64,000 nt of DNA from a virus. This document shows, in pieces, positions 15,978-25,151 of the stretch. The notes under the pieces were generated by a model. The model had not been told where the DNA came from and searched no databases. It saw only the letters and a list, made by a program, of their open reading frames with translations. Position 1 is the first letter of the stretch. Every line of letters begins with the position of its first letter. The stretch spans positions 186,001-250,000 of the IMG/VR virus record IMGVR_UViG_3300034072_001021; one strand, written 5' to 3'. The position numbers were made by a program, and so were the translations under genes.

Positions 15978-16559
15978 ATGTCCGAGCACGAGCAAAACCA
16001 AGACAACCGCCTGGCCTCGCTGGAAGAGCGCGTAGCGCAGCTGGAAACCAGCCTGCTGCAGGCCAACGACACCATCATCGGCCTGCAACGCACCATCGTC
16101 GAAATCACCGCTGACCACGTGAACCGCATCTTCAACGATCAAGTCCTGCTGGACTCCATCGCTCAACGCGTTCTGGTCGCCGGCGCCAACGCCATCTCCT
16201 TCAAGGCCAAGGCCTCCCGTCAGCAAGCCCCCGAGCTGATGGTCGTGGAAGGCTATCTGAAAGGCGCCATCCGCGTCACCCTGAACGATGAAGGCGTCCT
16301 GGTCGAGATGGAAGACAATCCGGGCAGCGGCAACTGGGTCACTGGCGAAGAACTGCCGGAAGGCATGCGTTCCCCGGAAGTCGCCCACGTGTTCGGTGAT
16401 CTGCTGATCTCCTACGGCGCCGAAGTCGGCAAGGCCTACTTCATCATGGAGAAGGGCGACATCGAAGCCGCACGTGCAGAAGCCAACAAGGCTGCACTGG
16501 CGCTGACTGGTCTGGGTGAAAGCAGCGAAGAACAACCTGCTCCCGAAACCACTCACTGA
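15978..16559 (+). CDS. Coiled-coil protein, 193 aa, highly codon-biased
   Basis: An in-frame ATG exists at 15966, but GGAG at 15968-15971 places the start at 15978. Residues 10-50 form a coiled coil (RLASLEERVAQLETSLLQAN), and the rest is a compact alpha/beta domain with an acidic tail. Codons are strongly C-ending, so the protein is probably abundant. Oligomerisation through the coiled coil is likely. No family recognised. Confidence 0.78.
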   Translation: MSEHEQNQDNRLASLEERVAQLETSLLQANDTIIGLQRTIVEITADHVNRIFNDQVLLDSIAQRVLVAGANAISFKAKASRQQAPELMVVEGYLKGAIRVTLNDEGVLVEMEDNPGSGNWVTGEELPEGMRSPEVAHVFGDLLISYGAEVGKAYFIMEKGDIEAARAEANKAALALTGLGESSEEQPAPETTH

Positions 16560-16566
16560 TCGGCCA

Positions 16567-16584
16567 GGGGAGGGAAACCTCCCC
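16567..16584 (+). other. Intergenic hairpin without T-run
   Basis: A 7-bp GC stem with a GAAA tetraloop between two genes of the same operon. Without a T-run it probably protects mRNA 3' ends or attenuates, rather than terminates. Confidence 0.55.
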
Positions 16585-16603
16585 ATCCATTGGAGATAAG
16601 ACC

Positions 16604-17194
16604 ATGCAACTGAACGAAAACGATTTCAGTGAACTGGAAGCCATGGGTCGTGATACCTGTGCTCGTCTGCGCGAATCCGACTTCGTCAAGCGCCTACTGC
16701 CGCACCTGATCCCGTCTGAAGACGGCGACACCAATCGTCGTGTCGACATCTACGTGGCAGCTGCTGGTCATGCCAATCGCATGATCGAGGTGGTCGCCGA
16801 CAACAACCCTGAAAAGGTGTTGTATGTCGTTCCTCCACTGATCTCTCAGACCCCGATGGTGATCCGTTCTGAAGACTCTCGCCCCGAGACTTCGGTCAAC
16901 GTGCTGGCAGACGAGTTCGAAGTATCGATCACCACTCAGCATCCTGGTTATGTCATTGACCAGTATGTCCGTCGTCTGGTAGACCTGGCGTATAGCCCGA
17001 CCGACGCCATTTCCATGCTGTACTCGCGTATGTGGGCCTCGATCTACATGCGTTACAACATTCCGCTGGAACGCCTGTTTGGCGATCAGGCCGATGCCGT
17101 CCGGAAAGAGTTCAATCTGGATCAGACAGCAACGGCTGAAGAAAAGGGCCCAAAACTCGATGACTTCACCGAAGACGATTTCGAACCCATGTGA
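16604..17194 (+). CDS. Hypothetical protein, 196 aa
   Basis: TGGAGA ahead of the ATG. Soluble alpha/beta protein; the middle (residues 45-110) is beta-rich and the second half helical (YVRRLVDLAYSPTDAISMLY). The C terminus is acidic (DDFTEDDFEPM), a pattern seen in proteins that dock on a partner. It stands directly before the SbcD-like nuclease with a short gap, which suggests the same operon. Function unknown. Confidence 0.75.
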   Translation: MQLNENDFSELEAMGRDTCARLRESDFVKRLLPHLIPSEDGDTNRRVDIYVAAAGHANRMIEVVADNNPEKVLYVVPPLISQTPMVIRSEDSRPETSVNVLADEFEVSITTQHPGYVIDQYVRRLVDLAYSPTDAISMLYSRMWASIYMRYNIPLERLFGDQADAVRKEFNLDQTATAEEKGPKLDDFTEDDFEPM

Positions 17195-17210
17195 ATTGAC
17201 GCCCTTGGCC

Positions 17211-18353
17211 ATGGGTGTCATGAAAGCCAATCGCACTGACAAGTTCTTTGCGACGGTCTCTGACATCCATCTGGCCCATCCTCGGACAAATACCTACCAC
17301 ATCATCGAGAGCCTCAGGCAGGCATTTCCCGATAATGCGGAGACAGGCAATCTAGATATCATCTTCTTTGCCGGTGATGTGTTTGACCGTCTGATGAATC
17401 TGCCTCAAGATGAGGTGGACGCCATTCAAGAATGGATCGCGGATTTCTTGAAGATCTGCGTGAAATGGAACATTCTGGTTCGTGTCCTCGAAGGTACGCC
17501 GAGTCACGACTGGCATCAGTCCAAGCAATTCGTTAACGTCAACTCGGCGTTGGAAATACAGGCCAATCTCAAGTACGTCGAAACCCTCAGCATTGAGGTG
17601 ATCAATGAGCTTGGTGGTATGAGTGTCCTGTACGTTCCCGATGAATGGAATGCCGATGCTTCAGTTACTTGGAGTCAGGTACAAGAACTCCTGAGTATTC
17701 ATGGGATGCAGAAAGTCGACATCGCGTGCATGCACGGATCGTTCGACTACCAGCTCCCGATTCAGTCACCAAAGAACCACAACAGCGAAAACTACCAGTC
17801 CATCGTCAGGCACTATATCACGATCGGACATGTCCATATTCGCAGCGAGAATGGCATCATTCTGGCTCAAGGTTCATTGGATCGACTGTCGCATGGCGAG
17901 GAAGCTGCCAAGGGTCATTACAGGGCCTGCATTTCCCAAGATGGCAATTACCATTGGTTCGTTGAAAACACCAATGCCAAGATCTACAAGACCTTGGATT
18001 GTCGGGAGATGGAGTTGACCGAAGTGTTCGAGACGATGGAGGAAATGGAGAACTTCCCTGACGGTTCTTACTTCCGCCTTCTTATCAAACGCGACTCGGT
18101 TGTGCACCATGGTCTGAAAGACCTCAGGAAGCGCTTCCCCCAGTTTACGATCACCACTCAGATGGATGAGCTTAAACGTGCAGAGGATGCCCATCTCCTG
18201 CATGCTTACGATCAGAACACGATCGTCAAGCCCATCACGATCACCCCGACCAACGTCTGGCAGGTGCTCGACGAACACATGCGTAAGAAATACCCAGACA
18301 TCCCCGCTAATCAAGCACAGTCGATTGCTAAGGTGCTTGAAAAGTATAAGTAG
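17211..18353 (+). CDS. SbcD/Mre11-like metallophosphoesterase nuclease
   Basis: This protein has the metallophosphoesterase signature in order: SDIHL (residues 17-21, D-x-H), AGDVFDRL (GDxxD), GTPSHDW in place of GNHD, CMHGSF, and GHVHIRS (GHxH). SbcD/Mre11 (T4 gp47) is the nuclease half of a repair complex that trims DNA ends; its partner is an SbcC/Rad50/gp46 ATPase, which is not in this window. The C-terminal 140 residues would be the capping and partner-binding region. The start could be ATG 17211 or 17220; neither has a good ribosome site. The GNH motif changed to PSH is a mild oddity. Confidence 0.85.
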   Translation: MGVMKANRTDKFFATVSDIHLAHPRTNTYHIIESLRQAFPDNAETGNLDIIFFAGDVFDRLMNLPQDEVDAIQEWIADFLKICVKWNILVRVLEGTPSHDWHQSKQFVNVNSALEIQANLKYVETLSIEVINELGGMSVLYVPDEWNADASVTWSQVQELLSIHGMQKVDIACMHGSFDYQLPIQSPKNHNSENYQSIVRHYITIGHVHIRSENGIILAQGSLDRLSHGEEAAKGHYRACISQDGNYHWFVENTNAKIYKTLDCREMELTEVFETMEEMENFPDGSYFRLLIKRDSVVHHGLKDLRKRFPQFTITTQMDELKRAEDAHLLHAYDQNTIVKPITITPTNVWQVLDEHMRKKYPDIPANQAQSIAKVLEKYK

Positions 18354-18361
18354 GAGTCAGC

Positions 18362-19231
18362 ATGGCCATCGATCAGTACGCCATGGAGGCCCTCTCCAGC
18401 CGGGAGAAGGGGCAAATACCCATCTCCATCGGCAGTAGTCTGGCCCTCGAGGGTGCTTTCGGCATCCTCGAGGATAACCACAATCCAAAACCAATCATCA
18501 ACAATGTCGACGTCTTGTACGTTAACATCCGGACATTGATCCGGAACATGGTCGGTTCGATTGCAGGAGACCATCTCCACAACGTTCTTCCTGAAGATCT
18601 GGCTAATACTCTGCTCAATGAACTAACCATCATTGAACAGGCTGTTAAGACAGTTTCCAACGGACGGGTTTCGGTAGTACCTTACCTGTGTAGCTATCGG
18701 AGTCTTCCCAGAAAGTTCCCGTTCGCTATCCTTAAAGCAGCTCGCACTGATCTTCAGCAGCAGGCAGCTATGAGGGAAGAGAACACGGTCATTGAGTTCA
18801 AGGAAATCGCTAAAGTCCACCACTACACCAACTTGGTGGAGACGGACATCGACCTTCCCAACGACTCTCGCCGTGTACTCCTCATGACCAACTACGCGGT
18901 TGATCTGCTTCAGCGTTATAAGTTCGGATCGGTGACGTTGCTGGAATCGCATACCGGCGCTACCAAGCCTCCGGCCTTATGGCACACCAAGCTGACCAAC
19001 GGCAAAGAGTTGCCCAATATCCCGTTTGACCGGATGACCCTCCAGTTCTTCGGTGATGGTGGTAACTTATTTACAGGTTATCCAATCAAGTATCGTCGCA
19101 TTCTGCTGGCGATTGCTGAAAAGAACCGCTGGACAGCTATGACTACTAAGGACTATATCCTGAGTTCCGTGAAGAAGGCTTACGAGCCCGAATTGGAACG
19201 TCTGATCATCAGTCTTTACGCCAAAGCCTGA
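18362..19231 (+). CDS. Hypothetical protein, 289 aa
   Basis: Follows the nuclease gene by 8 bases with AGGAG in front. Helical and mixed; contains VVPYLCSYRSLPRKFPFAIL and a Tyr/Phe-rich segment LFTGYPIKYRRILLAIAEKN. No nucleotide-binding or metal motif was seen. Co-transcription with SbcD and position before the SSB-like gene suggest a DNA repair or replication link, but this is context only. Confidence 0.75.
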   Translation: MAIDQYAMEALSSREKGQIPISIGSSLALEGAFGILEDNHNPKPIINNVDVLYVNIRTLIRNMVGSIAGDHLHNVLPEDLANTLLNELTIIEQAVKTVSNGRVSVVPYLCSYRSLPRKFPFAILKAARTDLQQQAAMREENTVIEFKEIAKVHHYTNLVETDIDLPNDSRRVLLMTNYAVDLLQRYKFGSVTLLESHTGATKPPALWHTKLTNGKELPNIPFDRMTLQFFGDGGNLFTGYPIKYRRILLAIAEKNRWTAMTTKDYILSSVKKAYEPELERLIISLYAKA

Positions 19232-19300
19232 CGGCCACGTAAAAAAATAACTCACAGACCCATGATGTGAGTGCTCACTTCTTTAAAATTCGGAGGCGAA

Positions 19301-20068
19301 ATGAGCGAAGAACAAGGCGCCCGCGTCGAGACTATTCTGGATGAACCCTCGCTGGTTCTGAAAGCCCGCAAGCAAGAAGGCATGGAAGGCGAACCGACCC
19401 TCCGCGCCGCGTATTACGAGAATAATCCGCGCTTCGTCGTCAAGACCAAGGTGCCGAACGATCGTAATAACGGCAAGATCGAAGCAGCGATGAGCAATCG
19501 CGCTTTCTTCGCTGTACTGCGTGCTGTGGAAATGCTGGCCAACTCGAAAGAGCCCGGCGTGATCTGTATGGACAACAAAGGTCACCGCTTCGTCGAGAAG
19601 AAACGTGATCCGAACCCGTCCATCATGAGCACCATCAAGATCGAGAAGAACGCCGAAGGCGTGATGTCCATCTGCGTCAGCGCCGGCAAGAACCGTCCGT
19701 TGATCGAGTTCACGTTCCTGAACGAAACCTACCACCAGTTCCGCAGTGCCGAAGGCCCGATGCCAGTTGGTGTTGCTTCTCGTCTGTTCGCTCTCGGCTG
19801 GGTCGACACCATGCGCGAGTACATGACCCTGGTCATCGAGAAGAACTACAAACGCCCGGCCTGGATGGATCGTAACCGTCAAGGCGGTCAAGGTGGCGGT
19901 AGCTGGGGCGGCGGTGGTAACCGTCAAGGTGGCGGTAACAACTGGAACGGCGGTGGCGGTCAGCAAGGCGGCAGTAGCTGGAATGGTGGCGGTGGCCAAC
20001 AGCAACAGCAGCAAGCTTCCGTGTCCGGCGGCAATGATTTCAACTTCGACGACGACGTTCCGCTCTGA
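19301..20068 (+). CDS. Single-stranded DNA-binding protein-like (SSB-like)
   Basis: A 255-residue protein with a folded domain (residues 1-190), then a linker of about 50 residues made of Gly, Gln, Asn, Trp and Ser repeats, then an acidic tip DFNFDDDVPL. Bacterial SSB has the same plan: OB fold, glycine/glutamine-rich linker, and a DFDDDIPF tip that recruits repair and replication proteins. I do not recognise the N-terminal domain as a standard OB fold, so this may be a different DNA-binding fold that has gained an SSB-type tail. GGAGG at 19291-19295 sets the start. Strong codon bias suggests abundance, as expected for an SSB in a DNA-filled phage nucleus. Confidence 0.75.
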   Translation: MSEEQGARVETILDEPSLVLKARKQEGMEGEPTLRAAYYENNPRFVVKTKVPNDRNNGKIEAAMSNRAFFAVLRAVEMLANSKEPGVICMDNKGHRFVEKKRDPNPSIMSTIKIEKNAEGVMSICVSAGKNRPLIEFTFLNETYHQFRSAEGPMPVGVASRLFALGWVDTMREYMTLVIEKNYKRPAWMDRNRQGGQGGGSWGGGGNRQGGGNNWNGGGGQQGGSSWNGGGGQQQQQQASVSGGNDFNFDDDVPL

Positions 20069-20124
20069 GTCCATGATTTCAAGGTAGAGACCAATCCATA
20101 AATCCCTAAAACGTTGATGCGTTT

Positions 20125-20156
20125 CGACACAGGAGCATGAATTTGCTCCTGTGTCG
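20125..20156 (+). terminator. Terminator hairpin after the SSB-like gene
   Basis: A 13-bp perfect stem (20125-20137 with 20144-20156) and six-base loop, about 55 bases after the stop. There is no long T-run. Confidence 0.65.
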
Positions 20157-20197
20157 CCTATACCCTTCGGCTGTATTTTATTCGAAGTGGTTTTGGC

Positions 20198-20207
20198 GAT
20201 ACATTAT
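20198..20207 (+). promoter_or_regulatory. Early-type promoter box for the nvRNAP operon
   Basis: GATACATTAT, 32 bases before the next ATG, with GTATTTTATTCG just upstream. Same box as at 11304 and 25100. Confidence 0.65.
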
Positions 20208-20238
20208 ACCCTTGATCAAGTAACCATGAGGATTCGTG

Positions 20239-21813
20239 ATGCAGATTCAAATGAGGATGCCGGTCGAAGGGCCGCACGGGAAGATCGATATCTCCCACGG
20301 CGAAGAGACCCTTTCCTTGCTGATCGGCAGCTACCATTCGGCAGCTATCACAGACAAAGAGAACCTGTTCAAGGAGGTAAATGAATTCATCAACCGCATG
20401 CTCAGTGACGAAGAGCAGGCAGTGCTTTGGGGTATCTACTCCGACGTGCGCGAATACCTGGGTACCGATGGCATCGTAGGCTCCTACTTCGTTCGAGAGG
20501 AAATCGAGAAGCTGGTGCGGAAGATGTACTCCATCGTGACTTATGACCGTCTGCGCAGTTACGTGGATCGGGCTAACTTCAAGATCCCTGGCGATGTCAG
20601 TGAGGTCTTCAAGGAGTACAACGATCGTGGTCGTGTGAACTACCGCAATCAGACCTACATCCGTGCTGACTACATGGATCTGCAGGCGCTGGCGTTGGGT
20701 CTGCGCTTGATGGTGCCGATCTGGGGCGTATTCATCCAGAACGTCTCTGGCGATCATGGCAATGGGTTTAAGGAATCCGAAGCCGTCAAGATGATCGAGA
20801 TCGCCGGTGTGGTCAATTGGCCTCCGTACAAACGCATGCTCGACTACGTTGAAGCGTGTGTGGGCAAGGATACGTCAGCAATCTCCATGACCACCGTCAT
20901 GGCTGGTCTGTCCAGTGAAGAAGTGCCGCGTCACCTGATGGCCATGGCGCTGGTGCGCAAGATCGCTGTAGGTACGATCTCCACTGGTAGCGAATCCGAG
21001 TCCATGGCTCGTAACCTGTTCAACTACGTCAATGGTACGCTCCAGCGTATGGACGGCCGCTTCCAGAGTGTCACGGGTATCGTGATGCCGAAGAAGAGTC
21101 GTGCAGTCGATAAGTCTGATGAGGATAACTCGTCTGTATGGGATGACTACTCGCAGACCACCGACATCACTGAAGGTTCTCGTCAGCTGATCGAAGTGTT
21201 CTCCGAGAAGGTTGAAACGATCATCATGCGTTCCAACGAGCCGGTCGACATCTCTCGTGTCCAACAGTGCATTGCCATCTGTTCGCGCCACGAGTCCCGT
21301 CCGATCCTGCCGTTCCAGAAAGCGTTGATCTTCTGGGTCATTCGCAGTATCTCTCCTGATGCCCGTGATCTGCTGACCAAGCAGACCATGCTACGCCTGA
21401 TGGGTATTGCTCAGGCGATCCTGGCCCACTGTGGATATTACGAACTTGCCATTCTGATCTCCGCAGAAGAGCACATCAACGAAGAAGGCGTCTCGTTCAT
21501 GCCGACCGAGACTCGTAACAAGATCACCAAACAACAGGCGGAAATCCTCGACCAACAGTATCCTTACTACCGTCAAGAAACGAAGCGCCAAGATCCAGGC
21601 AAGCGGAGCAACGTGGCAGTCACTGCGATCGACATGATCGTAGCTGAGATGTCGGGCATCGCCTGGAAACCTCATGCGCCGCGCGACATCGTGGAGAAGA
21701 TCCCGATGCTGACGCAATCTGGTTACATGTATATCTCCGGCGACATCAAACGTCAGCTGGCCGATATGATAATCCGTATCAACAATACACTCAGGGGGCA
21801 ACATGGAGCTTAA
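20239..21813 (+). CDS. Non-virion RNA polymerase fifth subunit (phiKZ gp68-like)
   Basis: A 524-residue helical protein, close to the 521 residues I remember for phiKZ gp68, and in the same order relative to the gp69-, gp70-, beta C and beta-prime C-like genes. In phiKZ, gp68 is the extra subunit of the non-virion polymerase needed for promoter recognition, with no clear sigma sequence match. No catalytic motif is visible here, as expected. GAGGA before ATG 20239 sets the start (an in-frame GTG lies one codon upstream). It overlaps the next gene by 11 bases. The call rests on synteny and length. Confidence 0.72.
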   Translation: MQIQMRMPVEGPHGKIDISHGEETLSLLIGSYHSAAITDKENLFKEVNEFINRMLSDEEQAVLWGIYSDVREYLGTDGIVGSYFVREEIEKLVRKMYSIVTYDRLRSYVDRANFKIPGDVSEVFKEYNDRGRVNYRNQTYIRADYMDLQALALGLRLMVPIWGVFIQNVSGDHGNGFKESEAVKMIEIAGVVNWPPYKRMLDYVEACVGKDTSAISMTTVMAGLSSEEVPRHLMAMALVRKIAVGTISTGSESESMARNLFNYVNGTLQRMDGRFQSVTGIVMPKKSRAVDKSDEDNSSVWDDYSQTTDITEGSRQLIEVFSEKVETIIMRSNEPVDISRVQQCIAICSRHESRPILPFQKALIFWVIRSISPDARDLLTKQTMLRLMGIAQAILAHCGYYELAILISAEEHINEEGVSFMPTETRNKITKQQAEILDQQYPYYRQETKRQDPGKRSNVAVTAIDMIVAEMSGIAWKPHAPRDIVEKIPMLTQSGYMYISGDIKRQLADMIIRINNTLRGQHGA

Positions 21814-23290
21814 CAAGATTCAGTTTCGCGAACGGCCGGGTTATCGCGAGCTGCATCTGCGGCCGTTCAATTCCAACGCAACGCGTGAAGATGTCGAGAT
21901 CCTGAACGAAGTCACCCATGGTGGCGAGCGTCTGGAACCCTCGATCCTCTCTGGCGTGTCCGGGCGTATCATCAAGCCTTCCGCTACCACTTGCGGGGCT
22001 GTGAACATCGCCAACGGTTGGAGTGAACGTCGTCTGATGTTCGCAATGGAAGTCGTCCTCCGTCAAACGCGTACCGCAGTACAGCTGCTGGAGATCAGCG
22101 GCCACACCGATCACGTTGGCGCAGTTGACCGCGGTACTCGTGACGTGGCCCTCGACCGCGACATGCGCCTGTACTTCAACTCGATCACGGAGATCCGTCA
22201 CAACTACATCGAGACGCCTCGTGCCGCAGGCTGGTCGAGTTCGGTTGGTCAGTGCGTACACGTCATCAGTCCTCACGTCCGTCCCGACTTCAGTGTCGAT
22301 CGTTCGACTCAGGGCACAATGACCATGCGTCCGGAAGACATCTTCCATTCAGATCCGCGTGATGTCCTGCAGAAGAGCTTCGAGCGTCATGTTCAGCGTG
22401 AAGGTAACTTCATGGACATGCGTCACAGTGTCGGTAGCCAAGGCCTCGTCCTGTCCGACCGTCGTAACGACACCACCACGCACTTCCTGCATCGTTCTCT
22501 GCGTGCGCTGAACACCGCACACCAGACCGGTGTAGAGCGTCAAGGTATCGAGTTCGACAACTCGGCCGTACTGCGTGATGCACGTGGTCAACTGCGTGAG
22601 CGTACGTTCGTAGGCTTTGCACCGTTGGCGGATCTGGCCCGTGACAGCAACATCATGAGCCAGGGTTTCGTTACGCTGGGTGAACTGATGGACATGAACC
22701 CGGACTTCGACTGGAATGGCGTTGAGGTGGCGTTCCTGCCGCCTGAGCTGCGTCATGACTACAGCGGTAGCACCAGTGACTGGCGTGGTCGTGACCATAC
22801 CACCATTGCTGCGTCCCACATCGCTCGTGCGCTGCCAACGTACATGAACTACCACCAGATCGGTCTGTATCGTTCGCAGATCAACAACATGGGCTTTGGC
22901 GGCGAAGTGTCATTCTTGACCGACTCGTGCCGTGCTCTGAACATCCACGATGAGATCGATCGGTCTCGCCTGGATGCGTTTGAGCAGCGTCTGCGTACTG
23001 AATTGTTCGAAGAGATGCTGCCGTGGGAAGGCTGCATGTTCGACATGAGCATCAGTGCCGAGCTGGGTCGTGACGTGTTCATCTCGTTGTCTCTGGACGG
23101 CGAACCGATGGCTGAGTTCGCATTCCCGCTCTTTGCAGACTCCATGGTTGCTCCGGTAGTAGTTACCGACCATAGCCTGATCACCTCGATGGGTTCCACC
23201 ATCAGCGGTATCGTGGATATGTTCGGCGATCGACTCGCTCGTGACAATCCCCTTCAACTGCCGCGAGGCAACACCCAGTACAAGTTCTAA
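21803..23290 (+). CDS. phiKZ gp69-like protein; possible phage-nucleus import factor (Imp1/PicA)
   Basis: A 495-residue protein in the slot between the gp68-like and gp70-like genes. As I recall, phiKZ gp69 is the protein named Imp1 or PicA, needed to admit certain proteins into the chimallin compartment; that link is by position only. The sequence is Arg/His-rich and beta-rich, with no enzymatic motif (segments FVGFAPLADLARDSN, MGFGGEVSFLTDSCRAL). GGGGG before the ATG supports translation, and the 11-base overlap with the previous gene suggests coupling. The last 100 residues are smooth and hydrophobic, compatible with a docking surface. Confidence 0.65.
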   Translation: MELNKIQFRERPGYRELHLRPFNSNATREDVEILNEVTHGGERLEPSILSGVSGRIIKPSATTCGAVNIANGWSERRLMFAMEVVLRQTRTAVQLLEISGHTDHVGAVDRGTRDVALDRDMRLYFNSITEIRHNYIETPRAAGWSSSVGQCVHVISPHVRPDFSVDRSTQGTMTMRPEDIFHSDPRDVLQKSFERHVQREGNFMDMRHSVGSQGLVLSDRRNDTTTHFLHRSLRALNTAHQTGVERQGIEFDNSAVLRDARGQLRERTFVGFAPLADLARDSNIMSQGFVTLGELMDMNPDFDWNGVEVAFLPPELRHDYSGSTSDWRGRDHTTIAASHIARALPTYMNYHQIGLYRSQINNMGFGGEVSFLTDSCRALNIHDEIDRSRLDAFEQRLRTELFEEMLPWEGCMFDMSISAELGRDVFISLSLDGEPMAEFAFPLFADSMVAPVVVTDHSLITSMGSTISGIVDMFGDRLARDNPLQLPRGNTQYKF

Positions 23291-23299
23291 GGAGCCGGT

Positions 23300-24688
23300 A
23301 TGGATCTTCACAAGTTCAACTCCAAGCTGCTCGGCTGCATCGGTATCGCCGATGAAACCGGCAAAGGCCACCTGAGTCGTGTAATGGCGAATGGTTCGTC
23401 CATCCCGTTCACGATCGGCGGTAAGCGTGTCGTTCTTCCGACCAAAGAGAACCTGCGTTCTCCGGAAGACAACACCATCGTCTTCCACCCGCTGTCCGAG
23501 AACATCACTCGCAGCGAGTCGGAAGTCCTCAAAGCCATGCGCGACACCATCATGTACCAGCTGACCGTGTGTTCTGTCACGCTGCTGACCGAGATGGCTC
23601 GCGTAGCCGCTACCCCGTCCGAGCACAAGCGCCTGGATGCTGCGTCGCAGCGTTACATGAAGAAGCTGGGTGACTTCGATGAACGCGCCTACGAGACCGT
23701 CCGTAAGGGCCTGGTTCGCGTTGGCCCGGAACCCGAGAAGCGCCTGATCTCCATCGCCCTGCGCAAAGGCAAGCAAGCCGACGGCGTGCTGCGTCGTGCC
23801 AGCTACAAGTTCCCGGTGCTGGACAGCGTCCTGGGCGATGATCCCGATCTGCTCGGTGTCAAGTACCCTTCGAAGAAGGCCCGTCAAGCCATCCGTACGC
23901 TGTTCGAAGTGGTGCTGGGTGACGAGACCACCCGTGCTTCGTTCGACTACGGTAGCAAGAACCTGACGGCTCCGTACTTCGATGCGCTGATGAACGCGTT
24001 CTTCAACATGGCCAACCACCTGAACCAGGTGATCGAGACGCATCGTAAGCTGCTGGGCAAAGCCATCGACTCCGAAGGCAATGTCCTGGATCACGACGCT
24101 GCTGATGATCTGCTGTTCGACCTGTCCTGGTACGAGGGCATGGACAACCTGGTGGAAATGCGTAAGCTGGTACCGCCGCAAGAAGGCAACGAAGGCAACA
24201 TCATCGTCCAGGCACCGAAGGAGAAGGAAGATGCACCGGCTCGTGTAGCCGAGCGTATCGCTCCGCCTCGTGACCGCGCCCCGGCGCCCAGCCGGCAGGA
24301 ATCCCGTCCCGAACCGGAAGACCTGCCGTGGGATACCGATGATCGTGCTGCTCCGGTGATCCGTTCCGAACACCCGGTGTTGAAGCGCAAGTCCCTCGAC
24401 GACTTCGGTCGCCGTGACGAGCGTGACAGTCGTGATCGCTATTACGATGATCGTGATCGCCGTTACGACGACCGTCGCGACAGCCGTGACAGCCGCGATC
24501 GTTACTACGACGACCGTCGCGACAGCCGTGACTATCGCCGTGACGAGCGCCCGCCGGTACGCCGCATCGACTTGGGACTGGATACCGGTCGTGATCGTTA
24601 CGATGATCGCCGTGACTTCCGTCGTGATGATCGTGGTCCGGCCCGTCGTGAATTCGGCGGTGGTACGCCGCGCACGATGCGCTTCTAA
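23300..24688 (+). CDS. phiKZ gp70-like protein with Arg/Asp-rich disordered tail
   Basis: 462 residues. The first 290 residues form a folded, mostly helical domain. From about residue 300 the protein is low-complexity: first Pro/Ala/Arg-rich, then a run of DR, RD, DRYYDD and RRDSRD units to about residue 430. Such Arg/Asp/Tyr tails are disordered and often drive condensation or RNA binding. The repeat is real at the DNA level (GATCGT/GACCGTCGC units, 24410-24620). It sits in the nvRNAP operon and has a terminator after it. Function unknown; nucleus-linked by context. Confidence 0.75.
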   Translation: MDLHKFNSKLLGCIGIADETGKGHLSRVMANGSSIPFTIGGKRVVLPTKENLRSPEDNTIVFHPLSENITRSESEVLKAMRDTIMYQLTVCSVTLLTEMARVAATPSEHKRLDAASQRYMKKLGDFDERAYETVRKGLVRVGPEPEKRLISIALRKGKQADGVLRRASYKFPVLDSVLGDDPDLLGVKYPSKKARQAIRTLFEVVLGDETTRASFDYGSKNLTAPYFDALMNAFFNMANHLNQVIETHRKLLGKAIDSEGNVLDHDAADDLLFDLSWYEGMDNLVEMRKLVPPQEGNEGNIIVQAPKEKEDAPARVAERIAPPRDRAPAPSRQESRPEPEDLPWDTDDRAAPVIRSEHPVLKRKSLDDFGRRDERDSRDRYYDDRDRRYDDRRDSRDSRDRYYDDRRDSRDYRRDERPPVRRIDLGLDTGRDRYDDRRDFRRDDRGPARREFGGGTPRTMRF

Positions 24689-24695
24689 GCGGCAT

Positions 24696-24728
24696 AGAGG
24701 AGAGGGGCAACCCCTCTCCTCTTTCTTT
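24696..24728. terminator. Bidirectional terminator hairpin
   Basis: A 12-bp stem (24696-24707 with 24711-24722) with a CAA loop between convergent genes, carrying the GGCATAGAG stem base on the plus side. Confidence 0.8.
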
Positions 24729-24730
24729 GG

Positions 24731-25069
24731 TTAAATTCGTGCCTCAACTTGCCGGAACATCCGTTTAACGGTACCGACCATTTCAGGATTAGGTACCTTC
24801 AGTTCCTTGAAATCCTTTCGCATCTGGGTAGGACACGTGAACCCATTGACAGCCATCATGATGATCAGATTTTCAACGGGGTATCCCAACTCAATCAGCA
24901 AGGAGGTAAAGTTGTATTCGAACTTGTGAACAATTCCTGGATCAAGTGCTAAGTTCACAGAACCGGCCAACAGTAGCGATTTGTGAGCATGAACAAAGGT
25001 CAGGAATTCAGGCGAGTGATAGATGGTATTGCCTGAGCTTACCATCATCGACATTAGCGATGCGCTCAT
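24731..25069 (-). CDS. Hypothetical protein, 112 aa
   Basis: A lone minus-strand gene inserted between the gp70-like and beta C genes; AAGGAAC lies before its ATG. Features: Ser/Met-rich first 15 residues, a helical middle, a hydrophobic stretch around residues 56-70 (LLIELGYPVENLIIMM), and a basic C-terminal helix. It may be a small accessory gene added to the otherwise conserved operon. Function unknown. Confidence 0.7.
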   Translation of the reverse strand: MSASLMSMMVSSGNTIYHSPEFLTFVHAHKSLLLAGSVNLALDPGIVHKFEYNFTSLLIELGYPVENLIIMMAVNGFTCPTQMRKDFKELKVPNPEMVGTVKRMFRQVEARI

Positions 25070-25099
25070 CTAGAGTTCCTTGTTTGAATTTTATTCAGC

Positions 25100-25109
25100 G
25101 ATACATTAT
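25100..25109 (+). promoter_or_regulatory. Early-type promoter box for nvRNAP beta C gene
   Basis: GATACATTAT preceded by AATTTTATTCAG, 43 bases before the ATG at 25152, and located between divergent genes. Confidence 0.65.
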
Positions 25110-25151
25110 TCATACGGTAAGCTAATAATACCGATGTGTAAGGGGCACACA

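Noticed and set aside
22910-24373. 487-codon minus-strand open frame
   Set aside because: Antisense to the gp69- and gp70-like genes, with no start context; explained by codon bias.
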